From assembly GCA_031551135.1 (NCBI GenBank), contig JAVBOA010000012.1, positions 1 through 64,000 of the forward strand: a DNA stretch of 64,000 nt, given 5' to 3'. Made by a program: the position numbers and the translations under genes. Under the pieces are notes generated by a model that worked only from the letters and a program-made list of their open reading frames with translations, had not been told where the DNA came from and searched no databases. Below, piece by piece: positions 7,163-17,007 of this stretch (positions are counted from its first letter, which is position 1; each line of letters opens with the position of its first letter). This DNA comes from JAITVM01 sp031551135. Its GTDB lineage: Bacteria > Bacillota > Clostridia > Lachnospirales > JAITVM01.

Positions 7163-8338
7163 ATGGCGAAAAATGAAAAAAAGAAGTTGGACAAATCTGG
7201 TTGGAAAGCACAGTTTATGTTAGTGGGTGTGGCAAAGGTCAACGATTATACATACAAAATGGATGCAAAATCCGAGAGATCCGATTGGGTGTACAACTCG
7301 CTTAATCTCGGTGTAGACTGCGGAAGCAGTTGCGGAACTATTTATGCCGAAATGATGGGTGGTTATGGATCAGAGCGTGACAATGTTCTTTATGTGCATG
7401 GTAAAAAGGAAAACGGTCAGGACGATTTTGAAAATAGATTTGTAATTGACTGGGATGATCGTGAATATGGCGATATATTAGAAAGCATCGGGGACGGTTG
7501 CTTCATCACAGTCGGATTAGAGAAAGACAAAACCGGCAAGACGTTTCCGAAAAAGTTTTTGTCACCATATGATGCAATTGCTTATGTTAAGGAAAATCTC
7601 AAGGATGGTACTGTCGTGAATGTAAAGGGTAATATTGAATATTCCGTATATCAGGATAAGGTACAAGCGAGAAAGAGAATTACAAGAGTTTTCTTGTCGA
7701 GCGTGGATGATTCGAGTAAATATGCTGCGAGATTTTCGCAATCAATGCTTCTGAAAAAAGACAGCCTTGGAAAATTCGACAAAGAAAAAGGAAGCTTCCC
7801 TGTCTACGCAACAGTTCTTGAGTACATGAAAATGTGGAAAGAGAAAGAAGTAAAGCAGTTTCTCCCTCTTAACAAGACGTTTGAGTATGTTGTTAATCCG
7901 GAGAATAAAGAAGGGTCAAAGAGGTTCGTCGAGAAGTATCTTAAAATCAAAAAAGATGTAACTGAAATCGCTTTTGATGGAATGTTTATTGAAAGCGGTG
8001 CTCTGGTCACTATGACAGTTGATGATTTGCCTGAAGATATTCAGGAGCTTATTGAGATTGGTGCTTACACCGAAGAAGAAGCATTGGCAAAATGCACTGA
8101 GAACACCGGAAAAGAAAAAAGAATGGTGATTTTAAAACCCTCTCTGAAACTGGTTGGAGAAGAAGGAAGCAAAGTTCCTGCTGTTGCTATAGTAGAAAAG
8201 AAATATTCTGAAGAAGATTTGGTATTGGACTTTATGCTCGAAAGTGAGGAAGAGCCGGAAGAAGAGTATCTTGCTGAAGTAGAAGCAGGTTTAGAAGTAT
8301 CTGATGGAGATGTTGATTCTTGGCTGGACTCGCTTTAA
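7163..8338 (+). CDS. Phage single-stranded-DNA-binding-like protein
   Basis: 391 residues. A central segment (VNVKGNIEYSVYQDKVQ and neighbours, about 150-185) has the alternating strand pattern of an OB fold. The C-terminus is a long acidic tail ending in a short Asp/Trp/Leu-rich tip, similar in principle to the SSB tail that recruits replication partners. As first gene of a replication operon, directly before a Sak4-like ATPase, a role as SSB or annealing partner is likely. It is longer than classical SSB, so the assignment rests on context and tail. ATG 7163 follows AAAGGAGC. Confidence 0.55.
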   Translation: MAKNEKKKLDKSGWKAQFMLVGVAKVNDYTYKMDAKSERSDWVYNSLNLGVDCGSSCGTIYAEMMGGYGSERDNVLYVHGKKENGQDDFENRFVIDWDDREYGDILESIGDGCFITVGLEKDKTGKTFPKKFLSPYDAIAYVKENLKDGTVVNVKGNIEYSVYQDKVQARKRITRVFLSSVDDSSKYAARFSQSMLLKKDSLGKFDKEKGSFPVYATVLEYMKMWKEKEVKQFLPLNKTFEYVVNPENKEGSKRFVEKYLKIKKDVTEIAFDGMFIESGALVTMTVDDLPEDIQELIEIGAYTEEEALAKCTENTGKEKRMVILKPSLKLVGEEGSKVPAVAIVEKKYSEEDLVLDFMLESEEEPEEEYLAEVEAGLEVSDGDVDSWLDSL

Positions 8339-8381
8339 AATACAATCATAGACATATTGTCAATAATAGAGGAGATAACAT

Positions 8382-9494
8382 ATGGCTAAATACGGAAAAC
8401 GAAATGAAATTGATTTGAACCCATTGTCTTATGGAATTTCTCTACTTGGCGAGAGCGGAGTAGGGAAAACCACACTTATAAAATCAGTATGCGAAAAACT
8501 TGCTGGCGAAGATGGATATTTGTTTTTGGACATCGGCAAAGAAGACGGATGCAGGGCGATCAATGGGATCGTCGCTGAAACCTGTGAGGACTGGGATAAG
8601 TTCGAGGAAGTTGTTGATTATATCGTCGATAATAGAACTTCTGAGTATGCCGACTTGAAAGTAGTTGTTATTGATACAATTGACCAGTTGTTTGACCTTG
8701 CAGAGCAGGAAGTCATTGCTCTTCACAACAGAAATAATCCTGACAAAAGAGTTGACTCAATTAATGCTGCTATGGGTGGCTATATGAAGGGGCAAGACAA
8801 AGCGGTTGAGATTGTTTTAAACAAGCTCTGGGAGCTAAAGCATGTTGGGGTATCCTTTATTATCATCGGTCACGTAAAGAACAAAGATGTCACGGACATC
8901 GTTTCTGAAGAGTCTTACAAAACACTTACTTCGAACTTGACGCAAAGATATTTCAACGCTATTAAAACAAAGGTTTATTTCTTAGGTCTTGCATACGTTG
9001 ACAGAGAGATTATCAAGGAGAAGACCGGCAAGAAAAATACTGTTACAAAGAAGGATGAAACCAAAAGCGTTTTAAAATCTGAGGTCAGAAAAATTAATTT
9101 CAGGGATGACAATTTTGCCTTGGACAGTAAATCAAGATTTGCAGACATTGTTGAGTCAATACCTCTTGATCCAGATGCCTTTATTAAAGCAATGCAAGAC
9201 GCTATTTTAGCCGAACATTCTAAAGGCAGTAAAACTGTTGAACAATCACAAAAGGAACAGGAAGATGCTGAAGCAAAACGACTCAAAGATCTCGTTATTG
9301 CAGAAGAGAAAGCTAAAAAAGAGAAGGAGTTTTCAGGTCTTGTAGGCAAAATTAAGGACTACATAAGGGAAAACAAATCTGAAATGAATAAGCTTAAGCC
9401 TATGCTTGAAGAAGCAAAAAGACTTGGGTATGCAAATCCAACAGTAGTTGACAATATCGACGACGCCAAGGCTCTGCTGGCTTTGGCTCAGTAA
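8382..9494 (+). CDS. RecA-like P-loop ATPase (phage Sak4 / AAA_24 type)
   Basis: 370 residues. Walker A is GESGVGKTT at about 23-31 and Walker B is VVVIDTID at about 95, followed by a RecA-like core with an SFIIIGHVK strand. This matches phage Sak4-type recombinases, single-strand annealing or RecA-like ATPases that work with a phage SSB. The last 100 residues form a charged coiled coil rich in Lys, Glu and Ala, an extension absent from short Sak4 proteins. The SSB-like gene just upstream fits the usual SSB-Sak4 pairing. Start ATG 8382 with GAGGAG upstream. Confidence 0.75.
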   Translation: MAKYGKRNEIDLNPLSYGISLLGESGVGKTTLIKSVCEKLAGEDGYLFLDIGKEDGCRAINGIVAETCEDWDKFEEVVDYIVDNRTSEYADLKVVVIDTIDQLFDLAEQEVIALHNRNNPDKRVDSINAAMGGYMKGQDKAVEIVLNKLWELKHVGVSFIIIGHVKNKDVTDIVSEESYKTLTSNLTQRYFNAIKTKVYFLGLAYVDREIIKEKTGKKNTVTKKDETKSVLKSEVRKINFRDDNFALDSKSRFADIVESIPLDPDAFIKAMQDAILAEHSKGSKTVEQSQKEQEDAEAKRLKDLVIAEEKAKKEKEFSGLVGKIKDYIRENKSEMNKLKPMLEEAKRLGYANPTVVDNIDDAKALLALAQ

Positions 9495-9502
9495 TAATTG
9501 AG

Positions 9503-9528
9503 GGCGATATTACCACTGTGATATCGCC
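9503..9528 (+). other. Intercistronic hairpin
   Basis: GGCGATAT (9503-9510) pairs exactly with ATATCGCC (9521-9528) around a 10-nt loop. There is no proper T tract, so this is more likely an RNA processing or stability element, or a weak attenuator, than a full terminator. Confidence 0.5.
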
Positions 9529-9555
9529 TATCACTTTCTATTTGGAGGTGTTAAG

Positions 9556-10014
9556 TTGGCAAAACAGAAAAAGAACGACGTAGAGTGGACACAATGGTGT
9601 GAGCTTTATGAATATGTAAAAAAGGAAATACTCCAATATGATGAGAATCAAAAAATCCATCAATCTCTTGTCTTGAGGTTGAAAGGATTGGCATCCGGTA
9701 AGTTTATAGAGAACAACAATATATCAAGCAGCGCAAAATATGATTACAACATAATTCTCCGAACATTTCAAGTCTGTAAGCCTACTATACTGACCGCGAC
9801 AAAAAATAAGACTTTTGGCAGTGAAATGGCTAAATTTGTTTACATCTGCGCCATTGTCGAACACAACATAAATGATGTATATATGAGGCTTCAGAAAGCA
9901 GAACAATCAAAGGAAAAGATGACGGTTGCGGATACGAGTGTTTTGTACCATGAAGGTGCTGATTATATTACTAAAACAGAAAAGGGAAAGACAAATTTAG
10001 AAAACTTATGGTAA
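9556..10014 (+). CDS. Unknown 152-aa protein of the replication module
   Basis: 152 residues, family not recognised. It starts at TTG 9556, 5-6 nt after a strong GGAGGTG. It appears mostly helical and basic in the first half, without a visible DNA-binding or enzymatic motif. The next gene, the helicase, begins 4 nt after its stop, so the two are tightly coupled. A gene of this size between recombinase-like ATPase and DnaB-type helicase could be a helicase loader or partner, but it has no P-loop, so it is not a DnaC-type ATPase. This is inference from position only. Confidence 0.6.
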   Translation: MAKQKKNDVEWTQWCELYEYVKKEILQYDENQKIHQSLVLRLKGLASGKFIENNNISSSAKYDYNIILRTFQVCKPTILTATKNKTFGSEMAKFVYICAIVEHNINDVYMRLQKAEQSKEKMTVADTSVLYHEGADYITKTEKGKTNLENLW

Positions 10015-10018
10015 GGCT

Positions 10019-11542
10019 GTGATCAATATTTCGACTCAAAAAAACACGACTAAAAAGCCAAAGTTGACACCATTTGAAGAAGAGATGGTGTCAACTATAA
10101 AAAAGATTAATGAATATAAACTTGCTTGCGAAGCCAACATTGTAGCGATTTTTTATTCAAAGCCCGATTTCATTCTTGAAACATCATTAAAGCTTGAGGA
10201 TTTTGGACAGAACCTCTGGAAAGTCTATTTTGCTATAGCTCGTGATTTGGTTTTACTTGAAAAGAAATCGGTACTCGATGAAGTTACAGTTGGTCTATAC
10301 CTCGAAAAACATGACAAACTTAAAGAAAAATACGATGAATACGGCGCCTACGAAACTATTTCCAACGCAACCGCCTACATAAAAGCAGGAAATCTCGACG
10401 GATATATTCAAGAATTAAAAAAATGGAATGCGGTAATCAAACTTGCTAAATGTGGATTTCCTGTCAACGACAAGATAAGCGAATACGCCGACATGTCTGC
10501 CGAGGAAATCTTCCAGCAGTTAGAGACGCTATTAAACCACACTTTCATCAATGTTGATAGTGAGGTTAAAAGCTACAATGCTGTTGAAGGATTACAAGAT
10601 TATATAGACGAAATGAATGAAGGTTACGCCGTTGGTATGCCTCTAAGCAGTTGCAGTATTTTGAACAGGGAAATTGGCGGCTTAAATTTTAACGGACATA
10701 TATATGGGCTTGGTGCCGCCTCCGGTGTGGGCAAATCCACTATGGCCATCAATTACATTGTTCCTTCGGTTCTTAAGTATGATGAGAAAGTTGTATTCAT
10801 TATTAACGAAGAGGATGTTACGAAGGTAAGACGAGAGCTGCTGATCTGGTGTGCAAACAATGTTTTCAAAGAAGAGCTACATAAATATGTGCTTCGAGAT
10901 GGAAAGTTTGATGAAACCACTCTTGCCCTTCTCCGCAAATGCGCTGATTGGTTAGAAGCAAAAAAAGAGAGCAAGCACATTACAGTTATTCCTCTTGAGA
11001 AATATTCTGCCAAACTGGTTGTGAAAATCATCAAAAAATATAACAGTTTAGGCGGTGTCCGTTGTTTTGTTCTTGATACTCTTAAAGAAAGCTACGACGC
11101 AACCACTGATGATATTTATAAATCCATGACGAGAGATATGGTTGATCTTTACGATGTGGTCAAACCCTCCGGCAAAAATGTTTGTCTGTTTGTGACTTAT
11201 CAGTTGACGAAAGCAAGCCTTAAACAAAGATATTTTACAAATCATGAAATCGGTCAGTCAAAGTCAATTGTTGATGTTATGAGCGTCAATCTGATGATGA
11301 GACCTCCCCTCCTTGATGAGTTCAAAGATGGTAAAAATGAATTAACTTGCTACAAACTTGAGGGAAAAAATGGACGGTCAAAGATTCCATTTACTTTAGA
11401 TAAAGAGAAGCATTACATGATTACTTTCGTAACGAAAAATAGATTCGGGTCAACAAATGAGTATCAAATTATTTCTGAGTGCGACCTTTCAAGAAACACG
11501 CACAGAGATATCGGTATTTGCTATGTCAATCAAGATTGGTAA
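10019..11542 (+). CDS. Replicative DNA helicase, DnaB family
   Basis: 507 residues. The N-terminal helical domain contains the DnaB-like 'EANIVAIFYSKPDFI' entry and the C-terminal RecA domain carries Walker A GAASGVGKST at about 232-241, a FIINEED segment and a VLDTL Walker B-like strand. DnaB helicases are hexameric and unwind the fork 5' to 3' while contacting primase. The start is GTG 10019 directly after the previous stop, consistent with reinitiation. Primase follows immediately, the standard phage order. Confidence 0.85.
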   Translation: MINISTQKNTTKKPKLTPFEEEMVSTIKKINEYKLACEANIVAIFYSKPDFILETSLKLEDFGQNLWKVYFAIARDLVLLEKKSVLDEVTVGLYLEKHDKLKEKYDEYGAYETISNATAYIKAGNLDGYIQELKKWNAVIKLAKCGFPVNDKISEYADMSAEEIFQQLETLLNHTFINVDSEVKSYNAVEGLQDYIDEMNEGYAVGMPLSSCSILNREIGGLNFNGHIYGLGAASGVGKSTMAINYIVPSVLKYDEKVVFIINEEDVTKVRRELLIWCANNVFKEELHKYVLRDGKFDETTLALLRKCADWLEAKKESKHITVIPLEKYSAKLVVKIIKKYNSLGGVRCFVLDTLKESYDATTDDIYKSMTRDMVDLYDVVKPSGKNVCLFVTYQLTKASLKQRYFTNHEIGQSKSIVDVMSVNLMMRPPLLDEFKDGKNELTCYKLEGKNGRSKIPFTLDKEKHYMITFVTKNRFGSTNEYQIISECDLSRNTHRDIGICYVNQDW

Positions 11543-11582
11543 CTTTATTTTTGACTTTTGTGAGGTATGGGGTGATTTTGGT

Positions 11583-12647
11583 GTGCAAATTCATGAATTA
11601 AAAAGATACATTACCAACAATGATAAAATAGAATACATCTTAAACGATCTGGGTTGCCATAGTGTCAAATTTCATCCGTCAAAGAATTATTATACCAGTG
11701 CCAATCCGGATGGCGACAACAAAGCCGCTGTCTGCGTTATCAACGACCAGCACTTAAGTTGTCGTAACTATACTCGCTACATCGGAGATAATGCAGATAT
11801 TTTTACCCTTATTCAGTTTTACAAAAAGATTGATTTTAAGGAAGCCTTCAGATATGCGCACAAAGTTTTAGGCTTAAAGTTTTCCGTAACTGACTCAAAG
11901 CCAGTTCAAGATAAGCCAAAACAAGATCCATTGGATATCTTTAAAAAAGTCATTAATCGCAAAACGAAAATTAATGTCTTCGAATATGACGTGTTGAGCG
12001 AAAATGCCTTTAATGACTTTGTGCCATATATTCATTCCAGTTGGTTCAAAGAAGGTGTAATAAAGAGGACGATTGACAAATTCGGCTTAGCTTACAGCTA
12101 TAAGCACAAGCGAACAGTCGTGCCGTTACGCCATTGGGCAACAGGTGAACTGCTCGGATTTAACATGAGAACCAGTGTAGACAATTGTACAGAGTTTGGA
12201 ATTGCAAAATATTTTACAACTCCGAATTATCCGAAGAGCATTAACCTCTTTGGTCTATGGGAAAATTCTGATTCAATTCAGACCAAAAAGAGTGTGGTCG
12301 TTTTCGAGAGTGAAAAATCAGTATTGAAACGGCACAGTAGAAATGACGAAACGGGGGTTGCTTTAAGCGGTCACGCTTTGCATCCTGAACAAGTGCGTAT
12401 TTTGATTGGTTTAGGTGTACCCATTACAATTGCAATGGACAAAGATGTTGATTTACAAGAAGTGAGGCATATGTGTGAGAAATTCTATGGCATCAGGCCA
12501 GTTTACTATATTTTTGACCGTTGGGGTCTCTTGGGAGCGAAAGATAGTCCAAGTGATGCTAATAATCAGGTCTACGAATTCATGTTCAAACATCGCATCG
12601 AGTATGACAAGAAGGAACATTTGGAGTACTTGAAATACAAAAAATGA
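11583..12647 (+). CDS. DnaG-type primase
   Basis: 354 residues from GTG 11583, preceded by GGGGTGA; an ATG at 11523 inside the helicase gene is the alternative start. The N-terminal part resembles the CHC2 zinc module (GCHSVKFHPSKN, then VCV and LSCRNYTR), followed by the DIFTLIQF helix. The Toprim core shows the conserved Glu in VFESEKSV (about 240) and the Asp-x-Asp in AMDKDVD (about 285). There is no long helicase-binding domain, so the protein is shorter than bacterial DnaG. It would lay primers for the element's own polymerase. Confidence 0.8.
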   Translation: MQIHELKRYITNNDKIEYILNDLGCHSVKFHPSKNYYTSANPDGDNKAAVCVINDQHLSCRNYTRYIGDNADIFTLIQFYKKIDFKEAFRYAHKVLGLKFSVTDSKPVQDKPKQDPLDIFKKVINRKTKINVFEYDVLSENAFNDFVPYIHSSWFKEGVIKRTIDKFGLAYSYKHKRTVVPLRHWATGELLGFNMRTSVDNCTEFGIAKYFTTPNYPKSINLFGLWENSDSIQTKKSVVVFESEKSVLKRHSRNDETGVALSGHALHPEQVRILIGLGVPITIAMDKDVDLQEVRHMCEKFYGIRPVYYIFDRWGLLGAKDSPSDANNQVYEFMFKHRIEYDKKEHLEYLKYKK

Positions 12648-12659
12648 AAGTTGGTTCTT

Positions 12660-13814
12660 ATGGCGAGAAAAACAATCGAAGAAATAAACGCTTTGAAGAA
12701 GAAGTTCTCGGTAGATCGCTTTTGGAGCTGGTCGAGGCTAAATAAATACCAGATTAGCTCATTTGAATATTTTCTAAAATATGTACTTCATAAGGCTGAG
12801 GACAGAGCAACGTCAATATATGCTCCTTTAGGCGGCATTGTCCATGACATTTTGGAAAAATTTTACTCTGGTGAGCTTAAATACGCTCAAATGCTTGAGT
12901 CATTTGAGGATTATTTATTTACACTTGAGTTTTCTGATTACAAGTTCAATCACAATGATGAAGAAAAGAACCGGAAAATCGCTGATAAATACATATATGA
13001 CATGAAACATTTTTTCAAAAATCATAATCCTTTGAAATTTAAGGTTGCGCTCGAAGAGTTTGTCACCGCAAAGATAGGAAATCATGTATTCATGGGGTAC
13101 ATTGACTTGGTTTTCAAAGATGGCGATGGCTGCTTCAATATCGTAGACTTCAAGACTAGCAGCATGTACACCGGCGATAAGGTGCGCGAGAACGCAGGAC
13201 AGTTAATTCTCTACGCAATCGCTCTAACGCAAATGGGAGTTCCGCTTGAGAAAATTAAAATCTGCTGGAATTTCCTCAAATATTGCAATATTGAAATTGT
13301 CCAAGCCAATGGGAAGAAAACCACACGAAAAGCTAAAAGATCGGAGATTGGAAGCAGTCTAAAATCAAACTGTTTGATGTGGTTAAAAAAGTTAGGTTAC
13401 GGTGATGAGGCACAAAACTATATCGATCTCCTTTTGGAAACCAATGATATCAGTTGCTTACCGTCAGAGATATATTATAAATATCGAATTGATGATTGCT
13501 ATGTATTTGTGCCTCTCGACAACAAAACTATTCAAGATATTTGCATTGAAATAATTGACACGATTGCCGACATCGAGAAAAAAGAACGTGAATATAAGAA
13601 TACGCACGATGAAAAAGTTTTCTTTGATTCTGAAGAGAGTGTCGGGAAAGAGAGCTTCTACTTTGCTACATTGTGCGGATATAGTGCAAAGCTCCATAAA
13701 CCCTATGGGCTATACTTAGACAAAATGAATGCAAAAAAGAATGGCGGCATCTATGGCGACACATTTGAGGAATCAGTTGAAGATGATTCGCTGGCTTGGC
13801 TTAATGATATTTAG
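12660..13814 (+). CDS. PD-(D/E)XK nuclease, Cas4/RecB-like
   Basis: 384 residues. The motifs come in RecB-family order: His in IVHDILEKF (about 60), Asp in GYIDLVF, the (D/E)xK pair in VDFKTS (about 161), and the QLILYA helix (about 179). No Cys cluster is obvious, so it is closer to plain PDDEXK_1 nucleases than to iron-sulfur Cas4. Such enzymes act as exonucleases in recombination or end processing. ATG 12660 is chosen over an upstream TTG that lacks an RBS. It lies between primase and polymerase, matching a recombination-dependent replication scheme with the Sak4-like ATPase. Confidence 0.75.
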   Translation: MARKTIEEINALKKKFSVDRFWSWSRLNKYQISSFEYFLKYVLHKAEDRATSIYAPLGGIVHDILEKFYSGELKYAQMLESFEDYLFTLEFSDYKFNHNDEEKNRKIADKYIYDMKHFFKNHNPLKFKVALEEFVTAKIGNHVFMGYIDLVFKDGDGCFNIVDFKTSSMYTGDKVRENAGQLILYAIALTQMGVPLEKIKICWNFLKYCNIEIVQANGKKTTRKAKRSEIGSSLKSNCLMWLKKLGYGDEAQNYIDLLLETNDISCLPSEIYYKYRIDDCYVFVPLDNKTIQDICIEIIDTIADIEKKEREYKNTHDEKVFFDSEESVGKESFYFATLCGYSAKLHKPYGLYLDKMNAKKNGGIYGDTFEESVEDDSLAWLNDI

Positions 13815-13839
13815 GATTTATAAAGGATGGTGATTTTTT

Positions 13840-16800
13840 ATGGTTGACCTGCATGTTCACACAAAATACAGTTTACTCGACTCGACAATCGAACCGGAAG
13901 AACTTGTAAAAAAAATGAAGGCGCAAGGGAAAACAACCTTGTGCGTTACAGAGCATGGTAATTTGTATTCTAGTATCGAATTATATAAGCTCTGTTTAAA
14001 AAACGGAATCAAATATCTTCATGCCTGTGAAATGTATATCTGTGATGACGTGCAGATAAACGACAAAGACAATAAATACAATCATTTGATACTCATAAGC
14101 AAAAACGAAGCCGGTCGTCGCAATTTAGTAAAGCTCGTATCGCAATCAAATAATCACAAATACTTTGGAAAACCACGTATTGATTTTAACATGCTTTCGG
14201 CTCACAAAGAAGGGTTAATTGTTTTAAGTGCATGTATGGCTGGAGAGATACAAAGAGCCTTAATGAATAATGATATTACTCTAGCAAAAAATACGGCTCT
14301 CAAATACAAAGATTTATTTGGAGACGATTATTATTTAGAATATCAAAGCCATTCAGATAAGGTGCAGCAACGACTAAACAGACAGATTATTGATTTGGCG
14401 AATGAGGTGAAGATAAAGTATGTCGTCACCACTGATGCCCATTACATTGAAAGAGATGTGCAAAAATACCATAATATCTTTGTTCAGATAGGTCAGTCGA
14501 GAGAAGTTGGAGAAACTTACAACGACTGCTTTCTCCAAACAGAAGAAGAGATTTTAGAAATTTGCAAAAGTACCACCAGAGATGAAAATATGGCTGCCAT
14601 CAGGACTACTGAGGAAATAGCAAATAAATGCAATGTTACAATTCCTCTGTCTGATCCAATTATGCAGCACTTTGAAACTCCTTCCGGATTCAAAAGCGAA
14701 ATTGACTATCTTAAACACTTGTGTATTAAAGGGTGGTCAAATAGAAAGATTGACAAGCTTTCTAATGAGCAAAAGGTTCTTCGAAAGAAACGACTTGCTT
14801 ATGAGGTTCATGCAATTGAGGAAATGGGTTTTGAAGGCTATTACCTAAATGTGTGGGATTACGCAAACTCAGTAACTCGAAGGGGTATAGCCCGTGGCTC
14901 TGGAGGAGGAAGCCTTGTAGCATACTTGCTCAATATTGTTGATACCGATCCGGTTAAATATGGTCTTTACTTCGAAAGATTTATTGATGTTGGTGCTCTC
15001 CAGCTTCTCAAAGACGGCAAGATTACAAAAGCACAGTTGAAAACGCCGGATTTCGACTTGGATTTTGGAAGAGAAGACAGGGAAAAAGTTTTGCAATCAG
15101 TCATTGACAAACATGGCATAGAGAAAATCGCCAGCCTCGGATCATTCCAGTACATTTGGGCAAAGGGAGCGATCAAGGATATCGGAAAAGTCCTTGGTAT
15201 TCCCTTTTCTGTCACAAACGAGATGACTTCGAAGCTGGATGGCGAGACAATTCAAGAAGTATTGGACTTAGGTTTATTGAAACAATTTGAAAAAGAATAT
15301 CCGGAGCTTTTTGAGTATGCTTCGAAACTTGCTGGATTACCTAAAGCGTTTTCAGTACATCCTTGTGGAAAAGTTATTTGTGAGCAGTCTGTGGACTACT
15401 ACAATTCTACTGAGATAAGTGACTCTGGCGATATTGTTCTCCAAGGCGACATGCATACAGCCGAGGACTTGGGATTAATCAAAGCCGACTTCCTCGGATT
15501 GAGAACTGTTGATATTATTTATGATGTTTTGGATATGATCGGTAAGAACTATGATTATATTGCTCCCCACAATATCAATTTTGAAGATGCTACAGTCTGG
15601 GACAGCTTCAGGAATGGTCATACAGCAGGGATTTTTCAATTTGAATCCGAGGGTATGAAATCCACTCTAAGAAATATCGAGTGTTCCTCGCTGTATGACT
15701 TAACCGTAGCGAACGCACTCTACAGACCGGGGTCGATGGCGTTCATTGACAATTATGCCAAGCGTAGAAAAGGCATTGAAAAATATGAATTCCTGCATAA
15801 TGACCTCAAGCCTATTCTCGAAGACAGTTACGCAATTATAGTCTTCCAAGAACAGCTCATCGAAATTGGCAGACTAGCCGGATTAAGCAATCCCGATGAA
15901 CTGCGTCAGGCAACAGCAAAAAAGAAACCTCAGTTAATGGCAAAAATTGAACCTGAGCTTAAAGATGGTTTGATGCAAAGAGGTTGGAATCAGGAGCAGG
16001 TTGATATTCTTTGGGATACTATATTAGATTTTGCACGATACTCCTTCAACAAATCCCATGCGCTGGCGTATGCAATGATAGCATATATCTGCATGTTTCT
16101 AAAAACTTATCATCCAAAGGAATTTATCTGTGCGTGGATCAACAGCTACGGAGGTAAAACACAGAAGCTTCCGGTTTGCTATGCTGAGTCAAGAAGGCTT
16201 GGTGTTCCATTGTATGATGCTCAGTTTGGCGAAAGTAAGTCTATAGCTCAGGTTTACAAAGATGGCGTAATGATTGGAACCCAGACAATTAAGTTTTGCA
16301 ATGCTCAAATTGCTGAAGAGTTGATGGTGTTATCAAAAAATAAATATAGATCATTTATTGAATTGATAGGCGATATCAAAACCAAAACATCAATTGAAAG
16401 TCGGCAGTTAAGAATTTTGACTGGACTCAATTTCTTCAGCAAGTTTGGTAAATCGCAATACTTGTTAGATTCCATTGAAATTTATGATAAGTTCCACAAC
16501 GCTAAAAAAGAAGAGATTAAGCAAATCAAAATTAACGAGCTTGAAAAATACGGTCTGACGGAATATCTTATGGAAAAGTTTGCTGGGAAAAGAACGGCTG
16601 CTCTTTATAAGGAACTTGATGTTAAAGGACTGATATCAGAACTTTGCTCAAAGCTTGAAAACAAGGTTATGAGTATCGTCGAGCAAGTGAAGTTTGAAAT
16701 AGAATTCCTTGAATATACCACTTATATTAACCCGAATGTAAATCATGAGTATTTCATTGTCATAGGCTTTAAATGCTATAAAGATGTCACAAAACCTTAC

Positions 16801-17007
16801 CTTATTTTGAGAAATATCAGCTCTGGCGAAGAGGTCAAAACAAGGGTTAAACAGGGAAAGAGTTTCAAACAAAATCCTTTTGGGTGCTTTAGTATTTTGA
16901 GGATAAGGGAATTTAGTGAACAGTTCAAAAAGAGAAATGTTGGAGGCGACTGGGTTGAGACTGATGAGAGGGAGCCTATATTAGACGAGTGGGAAGTGAT
17001 TAAATAA
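13840..17007 (+). CDS. dnaE: DNA polymerase III alpha subunit, DnaE type
   Basis: 1055 residues, close to full DnaE length. The N-terminal PHP domain keeps its metal ligands (DLHVHTKYS, TEHGNL, CEMYI, TTDAHYI). The polymerase site shows FDLDF (Asp about 404 and 406) and KADFLGL (third Asp about 549), so catalysis should be intact. The C-terminal part replaces the usual OB and tau-binding end and is shorter than in host DnaE. Element-encoded DnaE-type replicases are known in SPbeta-like and other large Firmicute phages. ATG 13840 follows AAGGATGGTG. The RecD2-like gene starts inside its stop codon. Confidence 0.95.
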   Translation: MVDLHVHTKYSLLDSTIEPEELVKKMKAQGKTTLCVTEHGNLYSSIELYKLCLKNGIKYLHACEMYICDDVQINDKDNKYNHLILISKNEAGRRNLVKLVSQSNNHKYFGKPRIDFNMLSAHKEGLIVLSACMAGEIQRALMNNDITLAKNTALKYKDLFGDDYYLEYQSHSDKVQQRLNRQIIDLANEVKIKYVVTTDAHYIERDVQKYHNIFVQIGQSREVGETYNDCFLQTEEEILEICKSTTRDENMAAIRTTEEIANKCNVTIPLSDPIMQHFETPSGFKSEIDYLKHLCIKGWSNRKIDKLSNEQKVLRKKRLAYEVHAIEEMGFEGYYLNVWDYANSVTRRGIARGSGGGSLVAYLLNIVDTDPVKYGLYFERFIDVGALQLLKDGKITKAQLKTPDFDLDFGREDREKVLQSVIDKHGIEKIASLGSFQYIWAKGAIKDIGKVLGIPFSVTNEMTSKLDGETIQEVLDLGLLKQFEKEYPELFEYASKLAGLPKAFSVHPCGKVICEQSVDYYNSTEISDSGDIVLQGDMHTAEDLGLIKADFLGLRTVDIIYDVLDMIGKNYDYIAPHNINFEDATVWDSFRNGHTAGIFQFESEGMKSTLRNIECSSLYDLTVANALYRPGSMAFIDNYAKRRKGIEKYEFLHNDLKPILEDSYAIIVFQEQLIEIGRLAGLSNPDELRQATAKKKPQLMAKIEPELKDGLMQRGWNQEQVDILWDTILDFARYSFNKSHALAYAMIAYICMFLKTYHPKEFICAWINSYGGKTQKLPVCYAESRRLGVPLYDAQFGESKSIAQVYKDGVMIGTQTIKFCNAQIAEELMVLSKNKYRSFIELIGDIKTKTSIESRQLRILTGLNFFSKFGKSQYLLDSIEIYDKFHNAKKEEIKQIKINELEKYGLTEYLMEKFAGKRTAALYKELDVKGLISELCSKLENKVMSIVEQVKFEIEFLEYTTYINPNVNHEYFIVIGFKCYKDVTKPYLILRNISSGEEVKTRVKQGKSFKQNPFGCFSILRIREFSEQFKKRNVGGDWVETDEREPILDEWEVIK

